Shown: positions 1-13,500 of the stretch, piece after piece
How the letters are laid out: each line of letters starts with the position of its first letter
Numbering within the stretch: position 1 is the stretch's first letter
Notes under the pieces: model-generated
Databases searched by the model: none
Seen by the model: only the letters and a program-made list of their open reading frames with translations
What the model was told of the DNA's origin: nothing
Source of the DNA: Rhizophagus clarus
Lineage: Eukaryota; Glomeromycota; Glomeromycetes; Glomerales; Glomeraceae
Reading direction: 5' to 3'
NCBI GenBank assembly: GCA_015698045.1
Contig: BLAL01000356.1
Coordinates: forward strand, 1,178,001-1,242,000
Length of the DNA stretch: 64,000 bases
Program-made: the position numbers and the translations under genes

Positions 1-1024
1 AAAGATTAATATTGGCTTAGTATGAATTTTAATTATTTTTTTTTTGATATTTTGAGGCTGAAAAAAAACATTATAATAAAAATTCCTAAACTTGGTTATT
101 AAATTATACGACTTGAATTGGCAGATGTAACGTAGTTTGGAAAAGTACTAAAATCACGTGATAGATATTTTTTGACATTTGTTGTATGTGGAACGATTTC
201 CTTAATAAGTATGTTGTTTGCTCTAATCGCATAGCATCATACTTCAATCACACTTCATCTTTACTAAATATAAATAATGTATTGTAGGTAAATTATGTGA
301 CTTTACAGACTACATTACGCACTTGACCAATCTACGTTACTCGTATCCTTTTTATGTGCCTAAATCAGGTAACAAATGATGCTAATTTATGGTTGATCTA
401 CGAAGCCTCAAAATATAACGACTTAACCTTGTATATTCTTTTTTAACTTAAATAATGGTACCTTTTGGGAATAGACTCGATTAATTTTAAACAAATACTA
501 ACTTTTAATTTCTTTCCGAACTCCGATGTTATTTTCATAGCCAAAAAGCTCGAAGATCATGTGGCGATGTGGCCAATAAATAACTTTAATTATCATAGTG
601 CCAGTACTTTATGCGGATTTTGCAGCATGTTTGTAAGAATTTCACAGGTACCGTATCTAATAAAAACAAAGGTACAGTGATACGGTCCCTTATTAACAAT
701 ATTTCATTAATGTGAATTTTAGCCAATTAATGGGTACCATATAATCATATAACAAATTAAGTGATGAAGGTACTCAATATTATTGATTAAGTGGTTACGC
801 AATAGTGTAATTCAGAAATCTGATGTTTATATAACCATTTTTTATTTGCTAAAAATCACTATATTATTTGCCATGTTAAATATGGATGTGTTCGTCAGAA
901 AAATAAAATACATGTGTCATGTATGTATGCAACTATATTGCTAAATATTAGATTATTGGATTATTTAGGGTAAACATGAGAGTAAAATAAGAAAAAAGAG
1001 TGTGAACTTGCATTTATACATCTA

Positions 1025-3560
1025 CTATTGCAGCAAATACATAATCGGACGTTTGAGTATTTCGTTGTAGAAATGTGGGCAAGGTGCAAGTGTTGGAGTA
1101 TAAATTCTTTCTAAATTTTCTCTTTCAACGATAATTATGTTGTCTTCCAATTTGATATAATCAATATTTCCTACATCTCTCCGAATTATGAAAATTAAGT
1201 AAATATCATCTTCGCACATTTTAAGTTTTCATACAGCAGACTTGTCATAAAATCTCCCCTCTTCATATAAATCAGTTTGACTTCCAAGTTTATTGCGTAA
1301 ATATCTAACATGCTCTTGATATTTTTTTTTTGTCATAAGATCATATTTATCCATTACATCACTATGTTTATCCTGTTTGGATAAGAAAATCTGCATTCAA
1401 TATATATCCAGATCCACCCGCTTTTTCTTCAAGCCGCTGTTATTCGATTATTGAGGAACAAATAAAAAATCAGCAAGGTTTTTAAAAGATTTTTTATCTC
1501 GTCCATATATATCTCCATTTGGTGGGAATTCTATTTCTTCGTGACAATACGTGATTTTTTTTTGTCGAAGTTTTATTCTTATTCCTAAATCCTCAGGAAA
1601 ATCATATATATGATGGGATCTACAATTGTATTTTTTCGAAGTTCGCGATAGAGTAATTCCCAATTTCTGTGAAATCTTTTGAACAGTTTCCCATCCAATA
1701 CTTCTTGTTCAAATAAAAATTCTTCATCCAATAAGCGTTTCAATATCATAGAAATAGCACTTGCATCTTCACTTTGTTTGACTTTGCTGGATGCATAGAA
1801 ATGTTGAAGAGCAATTAAAGATAGGGTTGTGTCGACATTTAATGTTTCATTAACACTAGTAAGCGAATTGACATACATCCCGAAAGAAATAAGGTCTTTC
1901 AAAGTCGATGTTCCTGTAGGAGTTTCTATTTCACATGTTAAAGATTCCTCATTTTCTAATAATGCCATCTTAACTACAGAAAGGGAAATTCTACCTAACG
2001 ATGGTTGAAGATTTGTTGCCAAACGTTCAGTAAGTGAAGCTAAATGATCAGTTTTCAAGGCTATATCGTCATTCAAAACTTCACAAAATTTTTCCAAAGT
2101 CTTTGGATGCCCATTACAATTGGAGATAACTTTTCTAATGACATACACTCTATCTTCTTCTAAATCTTTCATTAATCCATAAAATAAAAATTTCTGATTC
2201 TGAAAAAACAAGTCTTCTTAATGGTATCCATTTAATTGGTCTATGTGATTGTGTTTCTATGTCCCACACGTTAAGTGAATCAAAGAGTAGATATAACGAA
2301 ATAGAAATTATTGGCTTCAATTGCAAGATCTTGATAGGGTGTGTAGAGTTAATTTAGCATTATCTTAAGATTATCAAGAGGTACTATAGATTCTTTTGCG
2401 TACAATCTCATGGTCTCATTAACATATAAGAGTACTGGTTTTCCCAAATGATGTATGATACTTTTAATGGCCGCATAAGCATCCAATGAATCGAGATGTT
2501 TATAAAATTCTTGTAAAAATTCCGCCAGGTTAACTTTGTCTCATCGAAGAAATAGCTCCATAAAATATGTATTACTAAATACTAATCCTTTTTGAATATC
2601 GCTGTCCGTGTAATTTTTATCATAAAACGAAGTTCCATTATACGTAATGCAAATGCTGGTTGAATTACGAATAATGTTTATAATTTCAATGACCATTTCT
2701 CCATTATTATCTTTATGATGCGGATGTTTTTTTAAATAACCATTAGCAAGATCAATATCCTCAGCTTTCAAATAGCTAACTTGTCGAAAAAGAATGATTC
2801 CTCTCTCCTGGTGCAGCTTGAAAGTGCGAAAAGAGGATATAATTTTTTATCGCTAAGACTTTTTGCATAACGGATTCCACAATGCCGGTTATAAATATAT
2901 TTGTATGTTTCACATAGAGCATCGTCTCTACCTTCTCTTTTGAAACAAACTGTATTATCGCACAATTTGTTTGGCTTTGTGAAATCTGCCTTGATCCATT
3001 TTTTATTCTCTTCTCCTTCCGTTAAAAACCTTATCATTGAGGCCATTGAGATTGAGGTGGTTGCGACTATTAAAATTGATGAGGTTGAGATTGTTGAGGT
3101 TGTTGAAACCATTTGTTATTATTGAATCAGGAGAACTAAGATCTTTTAGAATGCATGAAAAATGTTATAACATATTGGCAAGAATACAAAATTTATAGAA
3201 TTTTATTCTTCACACAATATGATAATTATTACCTAGTTTCTCTTTTTTCACTATATTTTCCTCATCCAAGTCCGAAACCATTTTCCTTTTCACTAATCGA
3301 ATAAAAAATTAATGAGATATTGCTACCAGCGGTTGAGATGATAGCGATAATATAGATTGTAATTTTTACGATCAGTTTCATCGGTTTTAAAATATCTTTG
3401 AAACAGTTTCTGAGGTTTCATTTCATCTTTGAAAAGTTCTTCTCCGATAGAAATTTCGTCGATGTCAATATCAACTTTCCAAAGTTTCACTTTATGTTTT
3501 TTAGAACAACAATATCAAAGATATAATCTCTAAGGTGGTCAACTTGAAACTTTCAAGGTC
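1025..3560 (-). pseudogene. Decayed Crinkler-type (CRN) NTPase gene
   Basis: Reading leftwards, pieces of one protein appear in order but in different frames. At about 3560-3330 is a CRN ubiquitin-like segment with the family's lysine-leucine-tryptophan-lysine-valine motif. At 3112-2768 is the stretch containing FKREGRDDALCETYKYIY, followed by a position where a Walker A loop is expected but only SSCTRREE is seen. At 2771-2349 is a Walker-B-like strand (KPVLLYVNE), interrupted by an in-frame TGA at 2541-2543. At 2211-1448 is an NTPase C-terminal part with the motif NGHPKTLEKF. A last piece is at 1219-1025. CRN proteins are secreted or intracellular effectors of oomycetes and fungi; many carry P-loop NTPase and nuclease-like modules. 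The stops, frame changes and lost Walker A argue for a dead copy. The family call rests on motif recognition and is moderately sure. Confidence 0.6.
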
Positions 3561-3654
3561 GTAATGATTATTACCAAGCTTTGCGATTATGTTTTTATTA
3601 TTGTGTTAACCGAGAAAGTGTCAAAAATGTTAAACGTGTCGTTTATAACTGAAC

Positions 3655-4160
3655 AATTAATTGAATGACACTGACATTTTAAAGATATTTCTGGTAAATT
3701 GAATAAGTTAGTTAAAAAGAAGTTTGAGAAAGTTTTTAAGGTTTCTGGATACATCGTGACTACTCTTGGTAAACTCTTGCATAAACTTTGTAGTGACGAA
3801 TGGATTTTTGATTCTCAGGGTATTTATTAAAATGGTAAATTGACGTTACATAATATTCAGGTGCAACACGAATAAAGCGCAGTAACCGTAAGATTTTTCA
3901 CATATTTGTTATTTTGTTTTCTCATTCAACTCTAAGATTTCTCACTATAACTTTTTAACACCCAAAACCGTTATATTATTCTGAGCCTAAACTCGTTGAC
4001 GTGCCTGAAGGAAGCGCTGACGAGAAAATTATTAAACACGTTGAAGCCTGGACGAGACAATACGCAATTAAGGTATGAATATTTCAGCTGTGGCAAAAGA
4101 AGTGATTTCAGAGCTTGCTAACTATTTTTTGTATAGATTTCTGAGGACCTTGGTTAATGT
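3655..4160 (+). pseudogene. Relic of a spliced coding gene, unknown family
   Basis: Two coding-like stretches lie head to tail. At about 3700-3828 a lysine-rich run includes KKKFEKVFKVSGYIVTTLGK. At about 3960-4074 another contains YSEPKLVDVPEGSADEKII and ends at a GTATGA donor. An intron-like gap ending in TATAG follows, then a few codons (ISEDLG) and a TAA near 4155. Composition and the donor and acceptor sites look like real exons, but no start, promoter or continuous frame joins them. I do not recognise the family. Confidence 0.35.
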
Positions 4161-6860
4161 TATTTACTTTCTGCAAAAACCAGTTATGATATTGAGTCTC
4201 ACTCAAAAAGATAATAAACGAACTGGTAACATTGTCTTATCAACTTTATAGTGTATTGTATTTTATCAACAAATTTACTTTTTGTTTACGTTGGTCTTGC
4301 ATTACAATAAATAACAAAAATACTTGCAATCAGTTATTGCCCTCAATTGTATAATTTCTGGTCCTTCCGACACGTACTATCCCGATTGAAATTTCTATAG
4401 AAAGAAATGTTAGCGAACTTAAGTCTATGATCAAAAAGCGATGGAAACCTCTCATTAGACATATTGTTTCTAACGAACTAAATAATAATGTAAAACATTT
4501 ATTAATTCAATGATATTGATATATTTATTTCCCTCTTGGATAATTGGTTGTCCGATGAGTAGTCTTTGACTGGTGCAAAGCACCACGGATTGTTGCGTAG
4601 CAGTGAAGTACATTTCTTTCTATGATGATACTATGCGATTCTTGTAACATGATACTTAATGTATACGATACAGAGTAACTTAAACTATCCCCAAATGTTC
4701 AACACATGATTAATCCTTTTAACCATTTGTTCTATCGTGCACGCTCTTGTAAAAATGCAATTGGAGTTAATACATTTTTTTTCTTGTAATTCACGAATTC
4801 TTTAGATACATTAAGAATGAAACTAGACAGATTCCACACATTCTTTTATCGAGAAATCAAATTGATATACGGTGTTTTTATTTTTATGTTATCTTTCCTC
4901 AATTTCAATTACTAAAAAATATTTTGTAATTAAAACCGAATTTCTTGATTAATATACGCTAAAAGGTAGATGGAATCTAGTATGAATACAAGAAAAAATC
5001 TCCACTTACTTCGGAAGGACCATTTCATGGGTTGATTTTCTGAGAGACGAAGAAATTTATGAAGGATAGAATCTTGTAGGAAACAGTGAGTTGACTAACG
5101 TTATCGTATATCGATAGCAGAATCGTTTCTTGGGAAACAATGTGTTGACAACGTTACTGATTTTTATTTCTTCGAAATGGAAAACATATCCTATGGAGCC
5201 TTTTGTACAACCGTTGGATATCTGTCATCAAAAAAAATAAGTTCAGCAGTGAAATATGCATCACCTTTTCTCGATAGTTCTATCCTTATTTACCAGTTTT
5301 CATCACACTTCAACATATTTCAATCACAGTTACGTTAGAAGAACAGATATATTATCTGTTATAGGAAGAGAATATATAGTAGTAAGATACTAGTGGAAAG
5401 AAGTAATGAATTATATATCAGTACCTTCAGGCGTTTAGCAATAGCTTGAAAAAACGGGATCAATGATTTCGTAGTAGGCAATAAGAATTATTTACGGTGT
5501 GTATCAATGTGATTGTTTTTTATTATACGAATGTGATGGTAAATAATTCGGTTGCAGACATGGCAACGATGAACAAGGATACAATACCAATTATTATTTA
5601 TTTTATTATTTTTGACAGTTTAATACATGAGAATATCGCCAAATATATTTAAAATCGAGATACGAACACAGGAGATGGATAATCGTCACACTTCAAAATT
5701 ATTAAAATACGATTATTCGGAAGTGAAATTCTGACGCAAGTTTTTAACAGAAAGATATAAAATGAAGATACCTGCAGTGTGTAATGTGGAACATCTGTTT
5801 CGTGATAAATTCATCAAAAAATGATTCTAAAATTGAAATTATATAAAAGGGGACTAGTTGATGATCCTTTTACGCCTTGTGTAAATAAATAAGCGAGTAA
5901 ATTTCACGAATTAATGTTATCTGCGGTTATAAGATCACGTTGCTAATCATTTTATTCGGCTTTAGATATACAAAGTTAAGCCCGGAAGTATTACTTTTTA
6001 TCTTTTTTCAACACATTCTTGTAATTGATTAGGGGAATGAGAATAAAAAAATTGTTATCAATAACATTTATTCATGTACTAAATATGACAACCGTAATCA
6101 TTATAGTTTAACTAAATAGAGGTTTTAGGGAATACTCTCATAATGGGTCACGGTCTCGTAGTTACTACATAGAAGTTCTCGTGACATCACCGCCACAAAT
6201 TTGGTTTAATGTAATCGGGTACCATTGTATCACAGCAAAGTCTTTAATTGTCCAGTTTTGAACATACCAATCATACTATTATAATGGTAATATAATATTA
6301 AACTGGAAATAATACATTTATTATTATTTTATACTTTGTTAGGAAACCCGTGATAATTTACGGCCAATGGTTTAGTCAAATTGGGTTAAAATGTATATCC
6401 ATTATTAAATCAAATAAGTTCATAATATATCTTTATTTGGTAACAAAGGATGTTTGGACTGATTTCCAAATGTGCATTTTTCATTTAGACCATTTAGACC
6501 TGACGGAACAAGGAGTTGTACCAATTTTCAAAAATTCATTTGCTAATTAATTCTTTATTGTAATACATATTCGATAACGTGATTTCGATTACAAGAAAAG
6601 TTCGAGCGAACTTCTCTTGATCTCAGTATTATTTGAATTTTACAAATGTAATACAAATTTTATTTGTGCAATATTTCACAGTTAATTTAACTGTTAATGA
6701 TTTTTAATTAAATATTAGTTTTGTTCGAATTTTAATTTATTGATCATGTGATCAAGTTAATTATAGTTAGGCGAATTAGCGACTTTGATGTTCTAATTTT
6801 AACTTTAGTGATTTGGATTTTTTATATAAACTGTTAATTTTTTTCCTTTATCTCTCTTCA
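4161..6860. other. Gene-free AT-rich spacer
   Basis: No coding region is supported here. There is a small hairpin (GGTGCAAAGCACC) near 4575 and scattered AT-rich words. Short open frames, for example 6350-6550, have no start context, homology or composition that would support a gene. Confidence 0.5.
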
Positions 6861-6877
6861 ATTTTTAATTTTTAGCA

Positions 6878-6940
6878 ATGATGGATACTTCTAAAGTTGA
6901 AGAAACAGAAGTTGAGGAAGCTGAGGAAGAAACTAATTAA
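6878..6940 (+). other. Possible orphan 3' terminal exon, acidic tail
   Basis: A pyrimidine-rich tract ending in TTTTTAG is followed at once by 20 codons (MMDTSKVEETEVEEAEEETN) and TAA. The glutamate-rich tail looks like the last exon of a larger protein rather than a gene by itself, but no upstream exon was found. Low confidence. Confidence 0.25.
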
Positions 6941-7868
6941 TCAAAATGGCGCAGTTATTACATCAATATTAGTATATTTCATAAACTTCCTATACCGACA
7001 CTTATAATGAAATCCATCTAAATTCGATAAAATTGGAGAGAAGTGTTGTTTTATCAGTTTATGAGGGTTATTTCCTGAATGTTAACGAATGCTAGGTCGA
7101 TTAAAAGAACTGAAGTTAGTACTTCATATTGCTCATATTGCTAAAACAATAATGACTAACGAACTGAGTAAACAGTAACAGCACCGCTCACCTTTAAATA
7201 TTATTAGTAGTTAGACACGGAAATTAAGCGAATAAATAAAGAAATAATTATGCTAAAAAAAAGAGGGAGCATTGTTATATACATCTAACTATATTTTATA
7301 TAATCATAACATAACTGATTAAAGAAATTGATAGTGTGATTGAATATTTCCCTTACTTTTATTAAAAACACAGATAATCCAGCAATCGTGTACATGTCAG
7401 GCACGATGACATATAGCAGAATTATATTTTTTAAAATGTGAAGAAGTGTAATTAAGGAGGCAGCTTATACAGCTTATATAATAAACTTTATACTTGTACT
7501 TTCCTTATATAGTGATATAGTCGAATCAACAGAATTTATACATTTAAACCAATAAAATCGAGAATTAATGAACAATTTGTTTGAATACCACGCTTAATAA
7601 AATTTTATTGAACGTGCAATGTGTAATAAATAGATCACGATTAAGAAAATTCCCGATCAAGAATAAGGAAAGATCGAATGAACTTTTCTTAAAGTAAGCA
7701 AACTTTGAGAACACGTTAACTTGAATTTGAGATATTGGTTACACTTGGTATTAGACTTACGTCAAAATTTATTTATACAATATAGTATGCATGTGAAATA
7801 TATAAAATAATTCGTGATCCGTGTAAAAAGTAGAGAATTTAATTATTAAAAACGGGGTTAAAATAGTA

Positions 7869-8237
7869 GTATATAATAGCGCGGAATCTGAAGACGCGGC
7901 AAATTAAAGTACTAATTTTTTAAATATGATAAAACCATTAGCATAAAATTATACTATTTGGCTAACTTTTACTAAAAGTCTGGTAAAATTTTCAATCATT
8001 AGAAATAACTTTCCTATGAGCTCAAAAGTAAAAACCCATTATTTGCAACGTTAAAAATAAGGCTTTTTTTTCTTTTAAGCTCATAAGTCATTTTTAGTGC
8101 TCAAAAAATTTACCGGACTTTCAATAAAAAGTAAGCCAAATAGCACAATTTTATGCCAATAAACTTAGTTTTTGTATTATATTTTAACAATTAGTACTTT
8201 GGTTTGCCGTGACGTCAGATTCCGTACTATTATATAC
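7869..8237. mobile_element. Long palindromic (foldback/MITE-like) element
   Basis: The left half (7869 to about 8050) reappears as an imperfect reverse complement in the right half (about 8055-8237), with almost no loop. Matching blocks include the outer GTATATAATAG/CTATTATATAC, then CGGAATCTGA, AAAGTACTAATT, and ATTTGGCTAACTTTTA against TAAAAAGTAAGCCAAAT. Arms of about 180 bp with point differences are typical of a foldback or MITE-type non-autonomous transposon. It encodes nothing; the open frame starting at 8172 runs out of its right arm and is not supported. Confidence 0.75.
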
Positions 8238-9420
8238 AGTTTATTTGTATGGCAGGTGTTACTATATTCACGTCCGATTGGTCAAATTTTGTCGATTAAC
8301 CTTCCGCGACTTAATTTTGAGCAAGCATATAAGAAATGTCCTGACACTATCGAAGATAAATGGCCAAAAAAGATTATGAATCTCGGATTTTCAAACTATA
8401 GCGAAATTCAATCGGATGAAAAACTGAAATATAGTTTGTGTTCACATATATATTTTAATAAAATTTTATTTAACAATTATAATTATTGTTTGACTGATTC
8501 AAGCAATGGCTCAAACCTTTTAAAGAAAGTGTGAAATAAAAATTAGACTACTTAAGTGAATAAGATCTATTGTATTGTAGGTATATTTTGTATTATATCG
8601 TTCGCCAATCATTTCACGCACTTCTGAAAGTCACTTTTAAACAGGGATGTGTGCAGCATAGCGGATATCCTTATATCACCTTGCCGATTATTTATCGATC
8701 ATATAGTAAATTTGGTGATATCGGACTTTAAAGCTTCGAGCGAAGCCACAGAAGTTTGGGCGAAACTTGAAACTTTTATTGGTTATAGTTTAACTGCTTT
8801 AAAGTTAATGGCTGAAGCAATCAAGCGTAATTTTAGGTAATCAAGAAGTTATGTCATCTAATAATGATGCGATTATTTGATATACAGTAAATTCAAACTA
8901 ATACGAATTACTAAGCCGTTTGTGAAATTTTAAGTATATGTTATTGTGTAGAATTTTTCAATTAAAGCTAATTAATTATAGCGTTGTGATAACTGACTAT
9001 CAAATGATTGACAAATGATCGCTAAAATTGTGATAAAGTAGGGCTTTTCGCCCCTTCAACATCTGGAATTTTTCGATCTGTAATCATTTGCGATCATCCG
9101 GACACATGTCTTTCTGCCGTCATTACATGGAATCCACATGCTTCCCCATTTTGCTTCAACCAATTGTAATTCTTGAGCATTATCTCAATTACTTATCGAA
9201 CTCATTTAGAGAGGTGCTTGAGAACGGCCTTAAAAAGATAAATCATACTTGAATAAAAGTCGTTCATATTATTATGTAATAAAGATAATAATGAGTAAAT
9301 AATTTAAAGCGCTACTCCAAAGTCACAAACAGTTGATGTTTCTGAATCAAATTTACATCAGTCATACAAGATCAGTTACGCTAACTTTAATAAAACAAAC
9401 TCTTTATTTGAGGTAGGTTG
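8238..9420. other. Spacer without supported genes
   Basis: AT-rich sequence. The open frames at 8172-8534 and 8649-8840 lack recognisable domains and a promoter, and the first begins inside the palindromic element, so neither is called as a gene. Confidence 0.4.
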
Positions 9421-10060
9421 ATATTTGAGTTTTATGATAGTGTAAGTGCGCGCTGTAGGGTTCACTAACCTGAAAAGGTTCGCATCCACCAAAACTATCA
9501 TTTGAGTTGGTGGTTAGCAAAGTAGCGAGGCTCTTAGGACGTTTCTGTTGGCTGAACAAAATACGAAGCTATCGAGTATCGACATCAAGCTTACTGTGTT
9601 AAATGTGCGTATTCTCATTAAAATGCAATGTTAATTTATTCTGTAGGTTCTTCAAGTAGTGTTATCGCACAGGCAGGGCTTGTGGTTACTGTGCCAGGGT
9701 AGGTAGCCCACTTTCATATGAAGAGTCAGTTGAGATTGAGTCCAATGCGGGTGGAGGTGCCGACATATGGTTGAGTTTGATCATCTTGATGGTCAGGGCA
9801 GAACTCGAAGATTTTTTCATGTTGGTAGAGGAGATACTATTTGTCCGTATTTGGTGTTCTAGGAGAGATTCACAAAGATATTTAATGTTGGATTGGAATG
9901 TTAACCAACATGGGAATAGTTTTATAACTGTTCCAAGGAGAAAAGATTAGAAAAGAAATATTTGATTATGGGTATATATTAGTGGACCTAATATACAGTA
10001 ATACAGGGATATTATATGCCGTATGCCAATAGGTGCTGCTGGGTGGGGCTAGGTCAAACT
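9421..10060. other. Unexplained less AT-rich segment without open frame
   Basis: Base composition is visibly richer in G and C than the flanks, yet no frame stays open on either strand. It contains short stem-like pairs (GGTTCACTAACC; GGGTAGGTAGCCC) and a sequence resembling a Pol III B box (GGTTCGCATCC at about 9478). No tRNA fold could be built around it. It could be an ancient transposon fragment or a structured non-coding RNA; the sequence alone does not decide. Confidence 0.35.
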
Positions 10061-10562
10061 GACCTTTGATTATTTTAATAAAAATTCTTTATCTAAAGAT
10101 TGTATAAAATATTCCAAGTAAAAAACGATTTATTTTCCAAGTATGCTTAGAGTTAGGACTATTATTTATTTTAATAAAAAAAGTACGCGGTGACGCGCAG
10201 CAAGTTTTTTGATATTAAAGTTTTGCTATTTTTAAATTTATTACTAAGCAAATTTAATTGTGAAAAAATTTATGTGTGAGAACGAACATAGTAAATATTT
10301 TTCAATGCCATAATAACTAACTAATAAGATGTTCTAAAGATTATTTATGTCGTACATCTAAACAATGATAAGGCAGCTATACAGTATATACTAAATAAGT
10401 TGCTACATCACGTCAAATTTATATTGACCCTTTCTTGATTTTCTCGGTGTGCTACTACCTGTAAATTCTGTAAATGGATTAATGATTGGATTATTGATTC
10501 TATCTTTAGAAATATATGCTTGTTTTTTCGACGTTTGCTAAAAAATGATACAAAAACATTTT

Positions 10563-13500
10563 TTAGTCTAAATCATTATGATATAAATAATCTTTAAATT
10601 TTTTTACCTCAATCTTTTTCATTGTGAATGCATAAGCTTCATACGTATTGGCCACCAATAAATTTTCAGGAAACAATTCATTGATAAGTTCTTCTGGAAC
10701 TGTTGAAGGCCAAAAATTTAATGAGTCTTCTTGCAAATAAATGTATAATGGTTCCGTTTCTTTTTGATTCTCTAAAGTCAAAAATCGTAACATGAATCGC
10801 TTTAAAGCTAATGCGAACGCATCAGCTTGTATAACTTTTTTTGTTGTAGTTTGTTGTTCAAAGCCTAAAGATTCCATTATTGCCGCTTCCATATCCGCTG
10901 AAAGTTTTTCCTTATATTTCTCATGAATATATTTAATTTTAACATCGGCAACTTGTTCTTCGACGAGCTCATATAAGGACACTAAATTTTTAAGTCGTAA
11001 ATCAATGTCTAAAATTTTAGAAAATTCTCTCTGTTCATACAATGATGATAATTTCATCCATTGTAAAACAAAGTCCTTAATGGATCTATCTCCATCTCCA
11101 ACTGCTGTACGCTTGACGAAACATAAAAGTATTTCCAATGAAGACAAAATTTCTGATGCGTTATCTAAGGTTAATCTTGAAGTGTATTGTAAACCGGAAT
11201 TTTTAGAAAAGCCTAATGAATGCATTTTTTCAATTGGGATTGGCTCTTGAGATATTTGATTCTTAATATCGCTAAGAATCCTCATATATCCTTGAAATAA
11301 TTCCATGTGATATGGGAAAGATTCTAGATATAGCTGTGAATCTGGTAGAGCTTCTATATGAACTTTCTCGAAAACTAAAATGTTTGCCAATTCCGCTTCA
11401 ATTTTTGTCAAATCATACACAATATCTTCTCCTCTTGCAATTGCTAAATTTCTTTGACTATATGCAAGAATTTCATCATCCCAATCAAAATTTATGATAT
11501 TATCCGAACGAGCATGTTCAAGACGCATAGATTGAAGGCAATATCCATTAGGTGTAACCGGTTTTGTTTTCGAAATTGGTAGTCCGATATCAAATGTAAT
11601 TTCGTCTAAAAACTTGAGAGATTTACAAGTTCCGGGTGGAATTTCTATGACTTCTTGTAAGAATTGATTTTGCAGGTTAACTAAGTAATCTAAAATAGCA
11701 CATATGAAAATTCCTTCATCTTTCTGTTCCACTAAACCAAAAATGACTGGAAGACTATGACCCATTTCTGGCTTGCCATTTGGAAGGTCATGGCATTGAT
11801 ATCGATTTACGAAAGGCATTACCGTATTCCAGCCAAGTTTAAACCCATCAAAAGCGGTATTCAAGCTATTGAAAATTTCTTCATTTCTACCATTATTGGA
11901 TTCTTTTTCTATAAATTGCTTGAAATTCATATCTTTTACCGTCTGTCTTGTTAACTGATACCCAAGTTTGTTATTCAAAAGTTGAGCAAATTTTACAATA
12001 GGTAAAAGATGTTTAAGTAATTCTAAATGCTTGGAATATCTGAAAAATATAGTGAGAAATGGATAATCGTTGTTTCTTGACAAGTCACTCATATAATAAG
12101 CACGGAAACTATCGAAGTTAATTATTCCAATTGTTCTCCATAAATTTGGTAAAGTCTCACTTCGATATTGTTTATCCATTACCAAAGTCTGATTAATTTC
12201 ACATTCAATTAAGTTAATTTTTTTATTTTTTGTTAGAGCTTCGTTCAGCTTCATACGATAATTGGTCGCTGTTGTCATTACATTCATAGTTAGTGGCGCA
12301 ACATAATTATTTTGGAATAATGTTTCCCAGTTCATGCGTTCAGGAGATGATGTTTGATTCGGCATGGGAGGTCTTTCCATCATCAAGGCGATTAGAGAAT
12401 GGAAAATTAACGCCAAATTCTGATTAAAAATTATTAAATAGATAATTAACCAAAACGAAATCTTAAAGATTAAAGAAATAAAATAAAAAAAAGATAAATA
12501 CATCATCTGAGCAATAAAGAAGTCTCTTCAAAATTTCCCAATCATTTTGAATATGGTTCATACAATACATTTCTGAATCTGTAGCAGTTAGATTATTTTT
12601 TCGTAGGAAAGCTAAGGCAATTGAAGGTTCAGATGACCCAATAAGAGCATGAACAATTAAATGTAAAATACGATATGCTGTAGGTGACAGATTTCTGACA
12701 GAATGATTCATAATTTGATTGACTGGTTCACCAATGTATCCTGCTAGATCTTTTACTTGAACAGGTCGATTGTCAAATCTAGTATTTCCTGCTGCTGGTT
12801 GATGATTAGCTCCACCGATAGTATTTCCACACCTCGGGCATCTACCAGTTGCCATAGGTTGGCCACATTCTCCAACGAAATATTTAAATCCACAACTACA
12901 AGAATAACTTGCAAATGAACCCATAGCGCCTTGCACTAAATTAAAATCTGCAGACTCCTGGTCACTAACACATGTTAAAATAAAGTAATTTTGGCAATAT
13001 TGTAGATTGTGCAAATACATTGCAAGTGGAGATGAATTCGGCTCAACTGATGCATGAAAAGCGATAATATGTGCAATAACAGATTTTAAAAACAAATCGG
13101 TATTATTAATTCCTGTATTGACAATTCGAAGTAAAGGTTGTGTATTAGACAAGATCTTTGTTGCAATTGTCTTAAATGAATACGATGAGTTTATTCCTGC
13201 AAGTTCTTTGGTTAAGAAATCAGCTGATTGCACTTCTGAATGCCGCCATTCTCTTGAAGCCCTTAAAGCATGAAGACGTACAAATATGAGTCCCATTAGA
13301 GATAATTTTGCTGTTAAGGTCATATTTTGCTTAATTTTTTGGACAGATGTTTGGAAAGGTCCCTTGTTTCCTATACTATAAAAGGTCATAAAACTGTTTT
13401 CTACTTCATTATATTCGGATAAAATACAATATGGATTAAAAGACAATCGATTTTCTTTAACATCCTCCCAATTGAAAGTTTTCAGCCAAGGCAAAATATT

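Noticed and set aside
465..680. 71-codon open frame (+)
   Set aside because: No domain, no promoter-like TATA at the usual distance, and low-complexity flanks; expected by chance.
8172..8534. 120-codon open frame (+)
   Set aside because: It begins inside the palindromic element and has no recognisable motif.
9471..9500. Possible tRNA (B-box-like GGTTCGCATCC)
   Set aside because: No matching A box, acceptor stem or anticodon arm could be built around it.
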